NCBI GenBank assembly: GCA_051294375.1
Contig: CM119270.1
Span: 1,328,484-1,392,483 of the forward strand
Source: Paraspadella gotoi
Taxonomy: Eukaryota; Chaetognatha
Length of the DNA stretch: 64,000 nt
Direction of reading: 5' to 3'
Shown here: positions 34,904 to 45,204 of the stretch, piece by piece
How positions within the stretch are numbered: position 1 is the stretch's first letter
Layout of the letters: each line of letters begins with the position of its first letter
Position numbers and translations under genes: made by a program
Notes under the pieces: model-generated
Told to the model about the DNA's origin: nothing
Seen by the model: only the letters and a program-made list of their open reading frames with translations
Databases searched by the model: none

Positions 34904-36100
34904 CGTATATTTTTATTGTAGCAATGATAGAATTGTAAAGTGATTAACTCATCAAAATTTCAAAAAATTCGAAACTGTTTCCCAAACGAGACAATTATGC
35001 AAGCATTTGAATTTTTTTTTAAAAGGAAAACTCAGTTTTCTAAGACTTTCTAGTTTAATTTCGGCCATCACTTTAGAATAAATAGCCATAGATAATCTTT
35101 ATCTTTATATTAAAAATCGCTTAATTAAACGATACCAAAACTCTATCATAAATAGCTTTAAAAAATCTTTTTAAAATCTTTTCTCAATAAGCGCGGAAAC
35201 AAAAACCTGGACCTCATTCAAAGGCGAATAATTCGAGGACGGAAATGTTGTCGGCCGTCATCGGGGATCCGGCAGACCGCGCAGCGTACGCCGTCCACCG
35301 GCCGCCACGTCCAGCCGCCGCCGACGCCTACCGAGCCGCCAAGACCGCCACCGGCACGCCGCCCCCCGGCCCCTCCGCCCCCCCGGCCCCTCCTCGCCCC
35401 CCCCCCCGGCCCCTTCCCCAAACCCTTTTTACCCATTTTGTAATTCAATTTTAGCGATGCATATAAATACGTGTTTGTTTTTCCCACAACGAGGGGATAG
35501 AGGAAGAGAGGAGGAGAACGAAGGGAGGGGGAGAAGGAGGGGGGATGGAATTTTAAAAATGAGATCGGAAAACAGAGGGAGGGGTTGGTGAGAATAAGGG
35601 GGTCGGGAAATATGGGGAGTGGAAGGAGGAGGGGAAAGGTAGAGGGAGATAGCGAAGTTGGTGGGTCGACTGCTACGAGGTCCTTTTTTTGGCGGGAGGG
35701 AGTGGGTAAGAAATGATAAGCGACAACTTGGATGGAAGGACCTGGAAAGGTAAGGAAAAATTAGGTTAGGGTTAAAGGCTGGGTGAGGCTGGTAAGAGGC
35801 TCTTTGCTGGCTCTTCGGTTTTCTGTTGCGTGCGGTGATTTGCGAGCATCGATACCAATATAAAGGATAATTTTGAAAAGAAAATTTAAATTAAATTAGC
35901 CTATTAATTTACAAATTTTTCATGACAACAAAAATTACTTTCTTTGATGACTTCAGAGTAAACTATGAATCGTCAGTTTTTGAAAAACATTCATTTTAAT
36001 TTTAAATAAAACTTATTTATCATTTGGGTTCCTTCACATGTTCTGCCTTTTTATCGTAGTCATTGACATTATCTTTCTCGCGTCGTCGTCGTCGTAACGA
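34903..36100 (-). repeat. Large inverted repeat, right arm
   Basis: Inverted copy of 33533-34645 with many small indels in both arms. 35281-35757 fills the stretch missing in the left arm. That stretch is GC-rich with long C runs (35340-35420) and G runs (35500-35690). Confidence 0.85.
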
Positions 36101-36179
36101 TCCGTCGTCGTCGTTCTCCGTCATGAAACAGAATAAATCGTCCCCATGAAAGCCCAAACGATACACTCTCATTGAACAT

Positions 36180-36335
36180 CGCGTCATATTTCTGCTCTCG
36201 TCTTGCTCTCTCTCTCGCGTTCTCTAATCTCTCTCCATCTCTCTCTCGTTCTCTCTCTCTCTACACATCTCTCGTCTCTTCCGAGATCCTTCTCTCTCTC
36301 TCTCTCTCGCTCTCTCTCTTCAACTGCTCTCTGCC
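36180..36335. repeat. CT microsatellite block
   Basis: Interrupted (CT)n with TCG punctuation. Confidence 0.8.
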
Positions 36336-36487
36336 TCGCTCCGCCTTTCCAATAACTCATTTACATATTTGTACTCTTAAAGGCGGAAATCCTGCCTCAT
36401 CGTCGTCCCTCATCAGTCGTCGTTACGTCGTCATCGCACTTATCAATAATTACTGTCTCTTCACGCTTAAAATGTGAAAAAAAAATT

Positions 36488-36541
36488 TTGAGCAAACAAT
36501 GTCGGATCTGCCTACAAAAATATACCTGTAATCAGCTAAGC
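36488..36541 (+). repeat. Short dispersed repeat, copy 1
   Basis: TTGAGCAAACAATGTCGGAT and the following TCTGC..GTAATCAGCTAA recur at 39892-39945. Both copies are followed within 50-150 bases by AACTGAACT/AGTTCAGTT runs. The two copies bracket the fibrinogen-domain gene. Confidence 0.75.
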
Positions 36542-37032
36542 TCGAGTTCAGTTCGACTTCCATGAAGTCAGCTTGAGTTCAGTTCGATTCACAGAGAAAA
36601 AATTATAAAAATTTCATCGAAAATTGTTTTTTGTTTTCAATATATTATTGTGGCCATCAACTTCTTAACATATCAAAACCTGACATCGAATTCATATCAT
36701 TCCTTCGCTTTGCATCGATCAGTGAGCAGTGAGCAGTGACCGGTGACCACTGCCCAGTTTTATCCCACAATCATTATTACTCTCTTTAAAATTCTTAAAA
36801 TTATGCAACGGAAAGTAGAGAAGGTGGCCAGTGGCCACGCCACCCGCGTGTTCCACGATTCGATCACAATTTAAACCTCTTCACGCGATCTACGCCAACG
36901 GAAAACCATTTTTTTCGATCCTGTCTCTCTCTCTCTCAAAAAAACAAACAAAACAAAACAAAACAGAAAAACAAAACCCAAGATATAAAAAAAAACCAAG
37001 ACCCGTTTTAAGATAATTTTTTTCTTTCAAAT

Positions 37033-37038
37033 TTTAAT
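37033..37038 (-). promoter_or_regulatory. Possible poly(A) signal ATTAAA
   Basis: ATTAAA on the minus strand, 42 bases past the fibrinogen stop codon. It is the common variant of AATAAA and well placed, but AT-rich DNA makes chance matches likely. Confidence 0.35.
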
Positions 37039-37079
37039 CGGTTGAATCATCTCATCGTTTTGTCAGCGAGCAACGCCCT

Positions 37080-37409
37080 TCATTTCTCTCGGTAAATCGC
37101 CATGGCAACTTCCGAAGGCGTGTACCAAGCTCCCCCGGATTCACAGAAATAGTCTTCTTTGCCGCCTTCCAAGATTCCTTTCCGACGATTAAATTCCGTG
37201 GGTCCGCAATCGTTGTACCGCCATCCACCTTGATGAGTCTCCGCGCAATTTTCATCGGCGTTCATGACGTTGTCGCGATCCGCCGTCGAAAACATCATCT
37301 TCCAATGGAGACCCTTGACGCCGCAATTGGGCGACAATTGGAGATTTCCTCGAATGCCCATTCGTCTGAGATTCCAAATCACTTCATAGTTGCTGTCTTC
37401 GTCGTCCAT
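37080..37409 (-). CDS. Fibrinogen-related protein, last exon
   Basis: This minus-strand exon of 110 codons (including stop) carries the C-terminal half of a fibrinogen C-terminal (FReD) domain. Visible hallmarks are MMFSTADRDN, matching the family's M-x-FST-x-DxDN calcium-binding stretch, and NCAETHQGGWRYNDC, matching NCA..GGWWY..C with its two conserved cysteines, then WYTPSEV near the C terminus. The exon follows a good acceptor (TTTCTTTTCTCTCTCTTTCCAG) in phase 0, so FTIYDNFK from the previous exon joins MDDEDSNYEV; the ATG is internal and not a start. It ends at TGA. In the family, GGWW is usual and here it is GGWR. FReD proteins are usually secreted lectins or recognition molecules. Confidence 0.85.
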   Translation of the reverse strand: MDDEDSNYEVIWNLRRMGIRGNLQLSPNCGVKGLHWKMMFSTADRDNVMNADENCAETHQGGWRYNDCGPTEFNRRKGILEGGKEDYFCESGGAWYTPSEVAMAIYREK

Positions 37410-37622
37410 CTGGAAAGAGAGAGAAAAGAAACGGAAGTGAATTTGTGATGTTTGACTTCGNNNNNNNNNNNNNNNNNNNNNNNNNTGATGGTTCGATGAT
37501 GATGGATGATGATGATGGAATGATAGATGATGAATGATGATGAATGATGATGATGATGCCAAATTGGATAGATTGTGGCGACCGAAACCACACACGATTC
37601 ACTTTTCTCTCTCAGTGAAGAT

Positions 37623-38481
37623 CGAAGTCAAACATACAAAATTCACTTCGTTTCTTTTCTCTCATCGTTTCAGTATGACGACGAAACAGCAACAATGAAG
37701 TGATTATGGAATCTCAGACGAATGAGACATTCGAGAAATTCTCCAATTGTCGCCAATGCGGCCGGTCAAGTCTCCATGCGAAGATGATGTTTTCGACGCG
37801 GATCGCGATCAAACGTCATGACCCGAGGAAATTGCGCGGAGACTCATCAAAGGGCAATGGCGGTCAACGATTGCGGACACCACGGGAATTTAAATCGTCG
37901 GAAAGGAATCTTGGAAGGCGCAAAAGAGACTAATTTCTGGAATCCCGGGGAGCTTGGTATACCCTTCGAGAGTGTCCGATGGCGATTTACGAGAGAAAAT
38001 GAAGGGCGTTGCTCGTGGACAAAAACGATGAATGAATCAACCGATTAAAATTTGAAAGAAAAAAAATTATTCTTAAAACGGGCTTGGTTTTTTTTTTATA
38101 TCTTGGTGTTTGTTTTGTTTTGTTGTTGTTGTTTGTTTTTTTTGAGAGAGAGGAGAGACAGGATCGAAAAAAATGATTTTCCGTTGGCGTAGATCGCGTG
38201 AAGAGGTTAAATTGTGATCGAACGCGGAACACGCGGGTGGCGTGGCACTGGCCACCTTCTCTACTTCCGTTCAGTAATTTTAAGAATTTTAAGAAGGAGT
38301 AATAATGATTGTGGGATAAAATTGGGCAGTGTCACCGTCACGCTCACTGCTCACTGATCGAATGCAAGCGAAGGAATGATATGAATCGATGTCAGGTTTT
38401 GAAATATGTTAAGAAAAGTTGATGGCACAATAATATATTTGAAAACAAAAAACAATTTTCGATGAATTTTTATAATTTTTC
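37623..38481 (-). repeat. Inverted repeat over the fibrinogen exon, right arm
   Basis: Inverted copy of 36594-37460. Differences are mostly single-base insertions and deletions, frequent even inside the exon, and few are plain substitutions. The spacer (37486-37622) contains a GAT-rich tract. Confidence 0.9.
37675..38002 (+). pseudogene. Broken mirror copy of the last fibrinogen exon
   Basis: Plus-strand copy of 37080-37409 preceded by the same acceptor-like CGTTTCAG. Recognisable pieces are split over several frames: KMMFSTR in one frame, NCAETHQ in another. The many one-base indels remove any long frame. Either it is a decayed inverted duplicate, or it is raw, uncorrected sequence of the same exon read from the other strand. 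The indel-dominated pattern favours the second. Confidence 0.8.
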
Positions 38482-38504
38482 TATCAACATCAACATTCTC
38501 AAAC

Positions 38505-38674
38505 CTTAAAATTGTCATATATCGTGAATCCCCGCTCTCCCTTTTTGGGGTCATCCTCGCTGTCTTCATTTCCCCATTTGCCCACTTTCCACCACTTCAT
38601 CTTCATCACCAGGGACCAATCTCCTTCTCTTGTCAAACGATGTAGATTCTCCAGTCCAAGATAATTATTTTCCT
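38505..38674 (-). CDS. Fibrinogen-related protein, middle exon
   Basis: A 170 base exon with acceptor TTTTCAG and donor AAG/GTTTGA. It encodes NNYLGLENLHRLTREGDW, the family's FWLGLENIHxLTxxGxW block, then a WWKVGKW segment and FTIYDNFK, matching the Y-A-x-Y-x-x-F segment. Phase 1 at the 5' end completes a Glu codon with the preceding exon, giving GLAEEENNYLGL; phase 0 at the 3' end fits the last exon. The lysine/acid-rich segment between the W residues is longer than typical. The intron to the last exon, as assembled, is 1095 bases and contains the whole right arm of the inverted repeat. Confidence 0.85.
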
Positions 38675-38730
38675 CTGAAAATTAAACGTTTAATCAAAGA
38701 GAAAAATCATGACATCCCGGAAAATAGTAC

Positions 38731-38847
38731 CCTCGGCCAATCCGACCTTGTATTTGCTCCAGGGATTGTTCTCATTAAAAAGATATGATCCAAGCGTGTT
38801 GAAGGTGTGCCAGAAGAAGGTGACGAAATGATCAGTGATAGGATTAA
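38731..38847 (-). CDS. Fibrinogen-related protein, upstream exon
   Basis: A 117 base exon with acceptor ATTATTTCAG and donor GAGG/GTACTA, split from the next exon by a 56 base intron. It encodes FFWHTFNTLGSYLFNENNP followed by WSKYKVGLAE, corresponding to the family's WTVFQRR..GS..F...W..YK.GFG.. segment. Its 5' end is in phase 1, so at least one more exon upstream (above 38847) must encode the start, any signal peptide and the first FReD cysteine pair. I could not find that exon; a SINE lies at 38958-39090. The gene is therefore partial here. Confidence 0.75.
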
Positions 38848-38957
38848 CTGAAATAATAAAAAAATTAGATAAAGCAAATTTTAAAAATCATTTATGTTTT
38901 TTAAATATATTTTAAAGTAGGTAAATATTACGATTGAAGAGTCTGTAATAATTGTTA

Positions 38958-39090
38958 TGAGTTAGTGACAAGACCGTTCAATATAAGCAGGGTGTTAGAG
39001 GCGGGTAAAGCGCCTCGTCCCTCATAACAGGGCTAGAACCCCGGACCTTCGGGTTGGGAGGCCGCTGACGAACGATTGGTGGATTTTAGT
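38958..39090 (-). mobile_element. tRNA-derived SINE, copy 4 (shortened)
   Basis: On the minus strand: AAAATCCACCAATCG, CGGCCTCCCAACCCGAAGG, GGGGTTCTAGCCC, GAGGGACGAGGCGC and GCTTATATTGAACGG. The stretch between the first hairpin and the anticodon arm is much shorter than in 3139-3362. Confidence 0.6.
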
Positions 39091-39470
39091 TGGCAAAGCG
39101 AGACCGTCCTAGGGTAACCGCGCCAGTGACTGGAGGCGTCACTGAGGGTCGGAAGCCCCCAAAGCCAACAGTGAGATGCCCCATCCCATGGGCATCACGA
39201 GCAACCCGGCTGTTGCCGTACTAAACGATTTAAATAATAATTTTTTGCTCTTCACAGATAACAATTGAGAATGAGCAATTATTACACATTATCGAGGCGG
39301 ACGTATCCTCGTCTTTTTGATGCTTTCTTCTCTCGGGGCCAAACATTTTTTTTGCTGAAGAAACAAAATGGAAAAAAACTAAAAGATAATTTTTTTTTAT
39401 TATTCATATTGATTTCTTAAAAGTTTATAGGGTCAAAAAATTCGTTTCAAGGCAGAGAGATTCTATTCTT
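39091..39470. other. Unique sequence next to the SINE
   Basis: 39091-39225 is GC-richer and contains short dyads (CCCATCCCATGGGCATCA), possibly more of the same or another mobile element. The rest is AT-rich, with no gene recognised. Confidence 0.35.
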
Positions 39471-39472
39471 AT

Positions 39473-39585
<113 letters not shown>

Positions 39586-39589
39586 TATC

Positions 39590-40480
39590 CACTGTACCTT
39601 CGAATGTAGCCATTGCGACCGAAAATCAATTGAATCAATTGAAAGAATTTTTCCATATTCTTTTCCCCCCAAAAAATGTCGCATATGAAATTAAAACCAA
39701 AGATAAAAAAAATATTAAAAACCCGATTGGGTATCGAGAAGAAGTTTGAGTGAAAACTACGATCGAAAATCCTATTTATTTACGATGATACAGTTGTTTT
39801 CATTAGCTTTGTGAAATGAACATACCTCATATAATTGATTAATCCATAGTATAGATAATCATATTATTAAAAATAATAATAACAAGTTTGAGCAAACAAT
39901 GTCGAATCTGCTTACGATAATTAAGCGGTAATCAGCTAATCAGATGACAAATCACGATAATTATTTCAATTTGTTATCTTCACTGATCCTAACGGATCGT
40001 ACCATACAAAATCCAGTGGCTGCGCCAATACATGTAAATTCGCTTGCAAGGGATTAAACTGAACTGAACTGAACTGAACCGAACTGATAAGCAGATCCGA
40101 CTAAAAGATCCGACTGAAAGATTTGTACATATTACAAATTACATAATGTGGTAAAAGACACTGCTCGCTAAATCGTGGAAAAATATTAACGAACTGTTTA
40201 CGAATGGCGTCTAAATGAAGTCAAAATGAAGAGAAAAAGCAAGATGAACCAAAATGAAGCAAAAATGAACCGAAATCTAAAATATGAGCATATGGCTAAG
40301 TTATATTTGGCGGTGGGTCCTTCCTTCCGTCGGTTAGGGTCTTCCTGGTCAAAAAAAAAGAAGAAAAAATATGGAAAATAAGGAGAAAAAAATGACGGAA
40401 AATTAATGAATGAAAAAAAAAGTTGATTCGGGTTTTTTGAGGCGGAAATCCGTTTTGTTTGTTTTCTTTTTTTGTTTTGT
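39590..40480. other. AT-rich stretch, no gene recognised
   Basis: Apart from the short dispersed repeat at 39892-39945 and an (AACTG)n run, I see only AT-rich unique sequence. Confidence 0.5.
39892..39945 (+). repeat. Short dispersed repeat, copy 2
   Basis: Diverged copy of 36488-36541 in the same orientation, followed at 40055-40085 by an (AACTG)n run. Confidence 0.75.
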
Positions 40481-40483
40481 TTG

Positions 40484-40722
40484 AGGAGGAAGGAGATGAT
40501 TTTGTGGGGAGGGAGGGAGAGGGAGAGAGGAGGAGAGGGAGGGAGGGGAAAGAGAGAGGGAAGAGGGAGAGAGGAGGGAAAGAGGGGAGGGAGAGAGAGG
40601 GAGAGAGGAGGAAGGGGAGAGGAGGGAGGGAGGGAAAGAAAGAGGGAGTGGAGAGGGAAGGGAGGGAGGGAGATAGGGGAGAGAGGGAGGGAGGCAAGTG
40701 GGGCAGGGAAAAGAGGAAAGGA
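40484..40722. repeat. G-rich polypurine tract with G4 potential
   Basis: About 240 bases almost entirely G and A. 40655-40670 reads GGGAAGGGAGGGAGGG, a canonical four-run G-quadruplex motif, and other GGGAGGG runs surround it. Mirror-symmetric purine runs could also form triplex DNA. Confidence 0.8.
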
Positions 40723-40725
40723 GAT

Positions 40726-41810
40726 TAGGGTTAAGTTAAGCGATGGTGGTTACTTGAATGAAACGTAAAAACCCTAAAACGGAACACATATAGATTTTTT
40801 TTCGGTGCCAAGTTTTGTTTGCGATCACGGATAATTGAGCCTCGAATTTTTTTTTCTGTTTGAATTTTCTGAGTTCTATTTTTCTACCCTGTGACCAATT
40901 CGAGCGATTGGGCTTTTTTTGGTTAATGATTAAATATTTTTATTTGGCAAACCAGACGATAATTATCGTTACATTAGCGATTCTAATCTTTGCGGAAAGA
41001 GAGAATCTTGAAATAATTGCAAACGAACTTTATCATTTTGTTTGGAATGATTCTTGATTTTTTCCGAAGTCAGAAATTACATTCACGGTTTCCAGGAAGG
41101 AAAATTACGTCAGCTTGCTAAAAGGTGCTTGTGAATCCTAATTCTGCTTCTGCTTGGCAAGCTTGAAACACTTCAAAAGCTTTGACTGGTTGCGGGATCC
41201 TAGTTTCGATACAAAGTACAAATACTATGGTTTCTTTAAAAAAATAACTTATAAAATGAAACTTTAATAAAATACCAAGTGACAAATATGATTTTGAATT
41301 CACATGCTACTTAACGTAATCATAATAAGATTCACTCACTTCGTCATGACTTATTTTTTCGAAATTAAAATTGAGCAACGAAGCTTTTTGTCGATAATCT
41401 GGGTCCAACCCTCCGACCTCCCGCTTTTCCCCGTTGCCGCAAAGGGGTCGGACCAACGGCTGACCAACTCTGACCAACCGCTGCCTCTTGCTTAAGCGTC
41501 GGTCCATATGACCGACATTACCGCCAAACCTTTGACCGACAAATTCCCAATATTCGTCAAGTCACAAACGTCGTAACGATCACGTGATCTCGTGAGAATT
41601 TGTGATTTCATTAGAAGTTCGACTGATTAAAAAGTAGGTGAACCTTTTTTTTCTGTGATTAAAATCACGTGACTGTGCAAGAATCAATAGTTTATCGAGT
41701 CACAAAAAAGATGGTTTTTTTTATGTGAGGGGATTGAAAATCGGTTTTTGGATTTAAAATCAGTTTTAATTTTTTTTCCCCAACTGATTTTTTTTTCCTT
41801 TTCAACTTTT
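40726..41810. other. Unique sequence, no gene recognised
   Basis: AT-rich, with a somewhat GC-richer TGACCAA/CGACC-rich part at 41395-41550. Frames of up to 66 codons show no recognisable domain. Confidence 0.4.
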
Positions 41811-41814
41811 TACT

Positions 41815-42283
41815 ACAACTCATAATTTTTTCTAAATCTTCTCTGCTCTCTTCTTCTCTCTTCTTCTCTCTCTTTCTACCTCTATTCATAACAAATTTTC
41901 TTTTTAATCCTATCATTTTCTTTTCTTTCTTTCTTTTTTCCACTTTTCTCTTGCTCCTTCCCATCTTTTTTGTCTCTCTTCATCGTATTATTTCTTTCTT
42001 TCTCTCTCTCATTTTTCTATTTTTTAGTACCTCATATTTTTTTATACCTTTCTCTCTCTCTCTCTCTCTCTCTCTTTTTATTTCTCTTCCTTCTTCATCC
42101 TCCTTTTCCTTTATCCTACCCTTGCTTCCTCTCTATCCTGCCTCCTCCTCTCCTCCTCCTCCTCTCCTCCTCTTAAAAAACCGTTGCTCATCGGAGCAAA
42201 GAGGCCTCGAGGCATCCTACCATGACAACGACGATCAACGACGAACGACGACGACGTTAATTGAGGTTCCATCCCCGCGGCTG

Positions 42284-42370
<87 letters not shown>
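41815..42370. repeat. Pyrimidine-rich block and (CT)n
   Basis: TTC/TCT-rich sequence at 41830-42175, a short unique GACGAC-containing stretch, then about 90 bases of (CT)n at 42285-42368. Confidence 0.85.
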
Positions 42371-43080
42371 TCTTTGTAACCCCCGGCCTGGAACCCGCTA
42401 TTCAAAACGTATTGAATCGTTGTTAGCGGCTGCGATGACGACGGTGGCGGCCAGCGGGTGTGGGAGGCGAGCAGGGGAGTGAGGGGTGGAGGGGGTAGGA
42501 GGAAGGAACGCTTGCGGCTGTCGAGGGCAACCAGCGGCGAAGCAGAAGGCGATCGCCGTGGGCACTTAACTTCGTCGTGGGTCATTTGTCCGCGTCGTTT
42601 CTTGTCACTACGATAGGAAAAGGAGAGATTGTTAAGAATAGCGAAAGGATATTAAATAAAAATTAAAACAAAAATTTAAGTTATTAAATTTAAATTCAAA
42701 ACAAAAATCGATGATTTTTTAAAAATTTAATTAATTTTTTAAAAGCTTTATAAAATTGAGGTCAACAAATAAAAAATCCTAAATGCATTTAATAAAGTAA
42801 GCCATCTTACGCTAGAATTCAAACAAGCTATCTTCTTAAAATTTTTTATAAACTTTTTATTAAAAATATTAATTATACTATTATTTATATTTTTTTCTTA
42901 TCTCATAATAAAATTGTATTTATAATATTAATCTTAACTCTCTCCTCTATTCCCTTTTCGTAGTGACGACCTCCGTCAATCGAAATCATCATCAAAAACT
43001 TTTCGCGGAATTTTTTTTTTTGACGAACGCGATTTCGTAGAAAACCGACAAAAAGCCGCCAAAAAGCCGACCGACGGCGA
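42371..43080. other. Mixed then AT-rich stretch, no gene
   Basis: 42371-42600 is GC-richer with open frames on the minus strand; 42600-42960 is strongly AT-rich. No recognisable domain. Confidence 0.4.
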
Positions 43081-43210
43081 AAGAAGCGGTTCCGGAATCA
43101 TTCGCCCAGTCGCCGCCTCGGCCGCGCACGCGCCGCGGCGCCGCGTTTGCCCGGCCGCCCGCCGCGGCCGCCTCTGGCGCCGCCGACGCGTCTCGCCCCT
43201 CGCAACGGCC
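43080..43210. other. Short GC-extreme island
   Basis: About 130 bases of very high G+C with many CpGs (GCCGCGGCGCCGCG), a strong contrast to the AT-rich flanks. Frames here are Ala/Arg/Gly-rich in every phase, so coding cannot be judged. Confidence 0.6.
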
Positions 43211-43289
43211 TTGACGAATTTTTCGCCGGTGTACGACCACTCAATTCAACGACGTACGACGACGACGAACGGACGACGGACAACCGTTC

Positions 43290-43328
43290 ATGAACTCTCT
43301 TTCTCTCCCTCATCCCCCTCTCTCTCGT

Positions 43329-43375
<47 letters not shown>

Positions 43376-43860
43376 GCCTCTCTCTTCTCTCTCTCTCTCT
43401 CTCCTCTCTCTCGATCTTTCACTTCATTTTAAACTCATTTTTTTCTTCTCTCTGATCCTCCATTATTATTCGCGGTGACCGTCAAGGCGGTGGGGGGGAA
43501 CTGTTCTATTCACGGAAGATTCTAGGGGGAAAGAGAGAGAGAGAGAGAGAGATGAGAGACAGACGCATAGGAGAACGAAGAGAGAGAGAGAGAGAGAGGC
43601 TTTTAGTCGCTGGGCTTTTAGCCCTCCGACGCATTGACCTCGAGAGGGTGAGAGAGCGAGACAGAGAGAGAGCGAGATAGAGAGGGAGACGAAATGCGAT
43701 AATAGACGAAAAGTGGGGGAGGGGGCGTAAGGAAGGGGTGCGCTTAAGTGGGACCGACGTCTCTATAATGAGAGGGAGACGGAGAGGCGAGAGGGAGAGC
43801 GAGTCGAAACGCGGGGCGAATCTCGAAGACCCATGGCATGGCATGACATGGACCAATAGG
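43290..43860. repeat. CT array followed by GA array
   Basis: 43306-43412 is CT-rich; 43529-43720 and 43770-43800 are GA-rich. The opposed strands mean these arrays could pair over about 200 bases. Confidence 0.8.
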
Positions 43861-43927
43861 CATGATTAGGGGCGGGGAGAAGACGAAAATGGTTGGGATA
43901 AAGGATTGTTTGTTGTTAGATTCAATC

Positions 43928-44105
43928 ATATATAATTAAAACATTCTTTTAAATGTTATACCACTTGGGAGTGAATAAACGAGACTGTGACAGAGTCTTG
44001 ATTGAAAGTTTGCTATGTCGTTATCTTGTAAGAGGAATAGAGGCCTGCGCAAGTTCAGGGGCAAATTAGCTAATTTATTGAATGGATAATTTTCTTATTA
44101 GTTTT
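43928..44105 (+). repeat. Dispersed repeat family, copy B
   Basis: It shares TAATTAAAACATTCTTTT, TTATACCACTT, GGAGTGAATAAACGAGACTG, AGAGTCTTGATTG, TTATCTTGTAAGAG and TCAGGGGCAA with 46000-46205, 7832-7930 and 47470-47560. It lacks about 26 bases present in the 46 kb copy. Confidence 0.75.
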
Positions 44106-44259
44106 ATTCAAAAATACAAATAAAAGTAAAATTACGATGTTTTATGTTTTAAGTGACCACTATCCACTGACTACTGACCAATATAAAACAGACCCCTAAA
44201 CTTAATATCGCGCGAGATTATTGTTGTGTTACATTTTCGCTGTAAACTCGTTTGAGTGG

Positions 44260-44505
44260 AGTTTGTCGTCGTCGTCGTCGTCGTCATCCTCATCAACCAT
44301 CCAGTCATCAAATTTGTTGTTTTTTTCTTCTGTTTTCTTGTTTCCTCAATTTGTTTCTAATCGAGACGAACAATAAAGAAGCTGCTAACGGAATTCTCGA
44401 GCGGCGTTGCCAGAGACGCGAAGTCGGCGTCATGGTAACGAAGCGGCGTCGTACGATCAAACTGTGCATCAAAGCTAGGGACGACGACGAAGAAGAAGAA
44501 GAAGA

Positions 44506-44549
<44 letters not shown>

Positions 44550-44930
44550 TTGCTAAGCGAAATCGATTCATCATCTTCATTATTTTTTTCTTTGGATCCA
44601 CAATTTTTTTTTCTGACCAGAAACGCTGACGTCACCTGAACGTCTCCTTTTCTTTTGAAGCGACGAAAACGACTGACGAACGACGAACGACGACGAAGCG
44701 ACGACGACGACACAAAACTGACGAAACGACGAGAACGACGACGGGACGACGACGACGACGACGAAACGACGACGGCCAAACGGTCGAATACATAACGAAA
44801 GACGACAGACAGGATTGTTGATTTCCAACTGAAGCGAGGTGCCTCCTTGACTGTGGCAAGAACGACGACGACCGACGATGACGACGACGAACGACGAACA
44901 AGCGTGGACAGACGACGACGACAAGGCCTC
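44260..44930. repeat. CGT/GAC and GAA triplet arrays
   Basis: (CGT)n at 44267-44287, GAC/GAA arrays at 44481-44549 and GACGAACGAC-type sequence across 44660-44790 and 44860-44925. The Ser- or Asp-rich frames on both strands are low complexity. Confidence 0.85.
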
Positions 44931-45179
44931 ACCCATGTTTCTTTACTCCCAGATTTATAAAACCAATTTGTTTACAAGTGTGGAATCTCGAGTCAAGATT
45001 TGTTTACGACGACGGAAACTTGAAGGGAAAAAAAAAACCAAAAAAACGTGACTCCCTTTTGATTCCGTACAAGATGGACATCTTTTCTTTTTCCATTTTT
45101 GGGTTCGCGAGTTGTTTTGTCTTTTTGTCGTCATGGTAACTGGAAATGAAAACTAGAAGGGTGACATTGGGGGGTGGGG
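44910..45179 (+). repeat. Gap-flanking direct repeat, left
   Basis: (GAC)n, AAGGCC, CAATTTGTTTACAAGT, GGAATCTCGAGTCA, GTCGTCATGGTAACTGGAAA and GGGTGACATT recur in order at 45205-45478, with small indels. A 25 N gap separates the two. Confidence 0.85.
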
Positions 45180-45204
45180 NNNNNNNNNNNNNNNNNNNNN
45201 NNNN

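Larger units (their letters stand above)
36594..37460 (+). repeat. Inverted repeat over the fibrinogen exon, left arm
   Basis: The reverse complement recurs at 37623-38481. It contains the last exon of the fibrinogen-domain gene (37080-37409) and its 3' flank. It ends exactly at a 25 N gap (37461-37485). Confidence 0.9.

Noticed and set aside
35758-35785. Telomere-like TTAGG/TTAGGG repeats
   Set aside because: Only two or three degenerate units (ATTAGGTTAGGGTTA), and the mirror copy is CCCTAAC near 33855; not an array.
37700-38048. Second functional fibrinogen gene on the plus strand
   Set aside because: Motifs are split across frames by many one-base indels, and it is the mirror of 37080-37409.
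39063-39085. Second hammerhead (CTGACGA near a SINE)
   Set aside because: No GAAA after a pairable stem II; the core is incomplete.
44357-44932. 191-codon Ser/Val-rich minus frame
   Set aside because: Translation of CGA/CGT triplet arrays.
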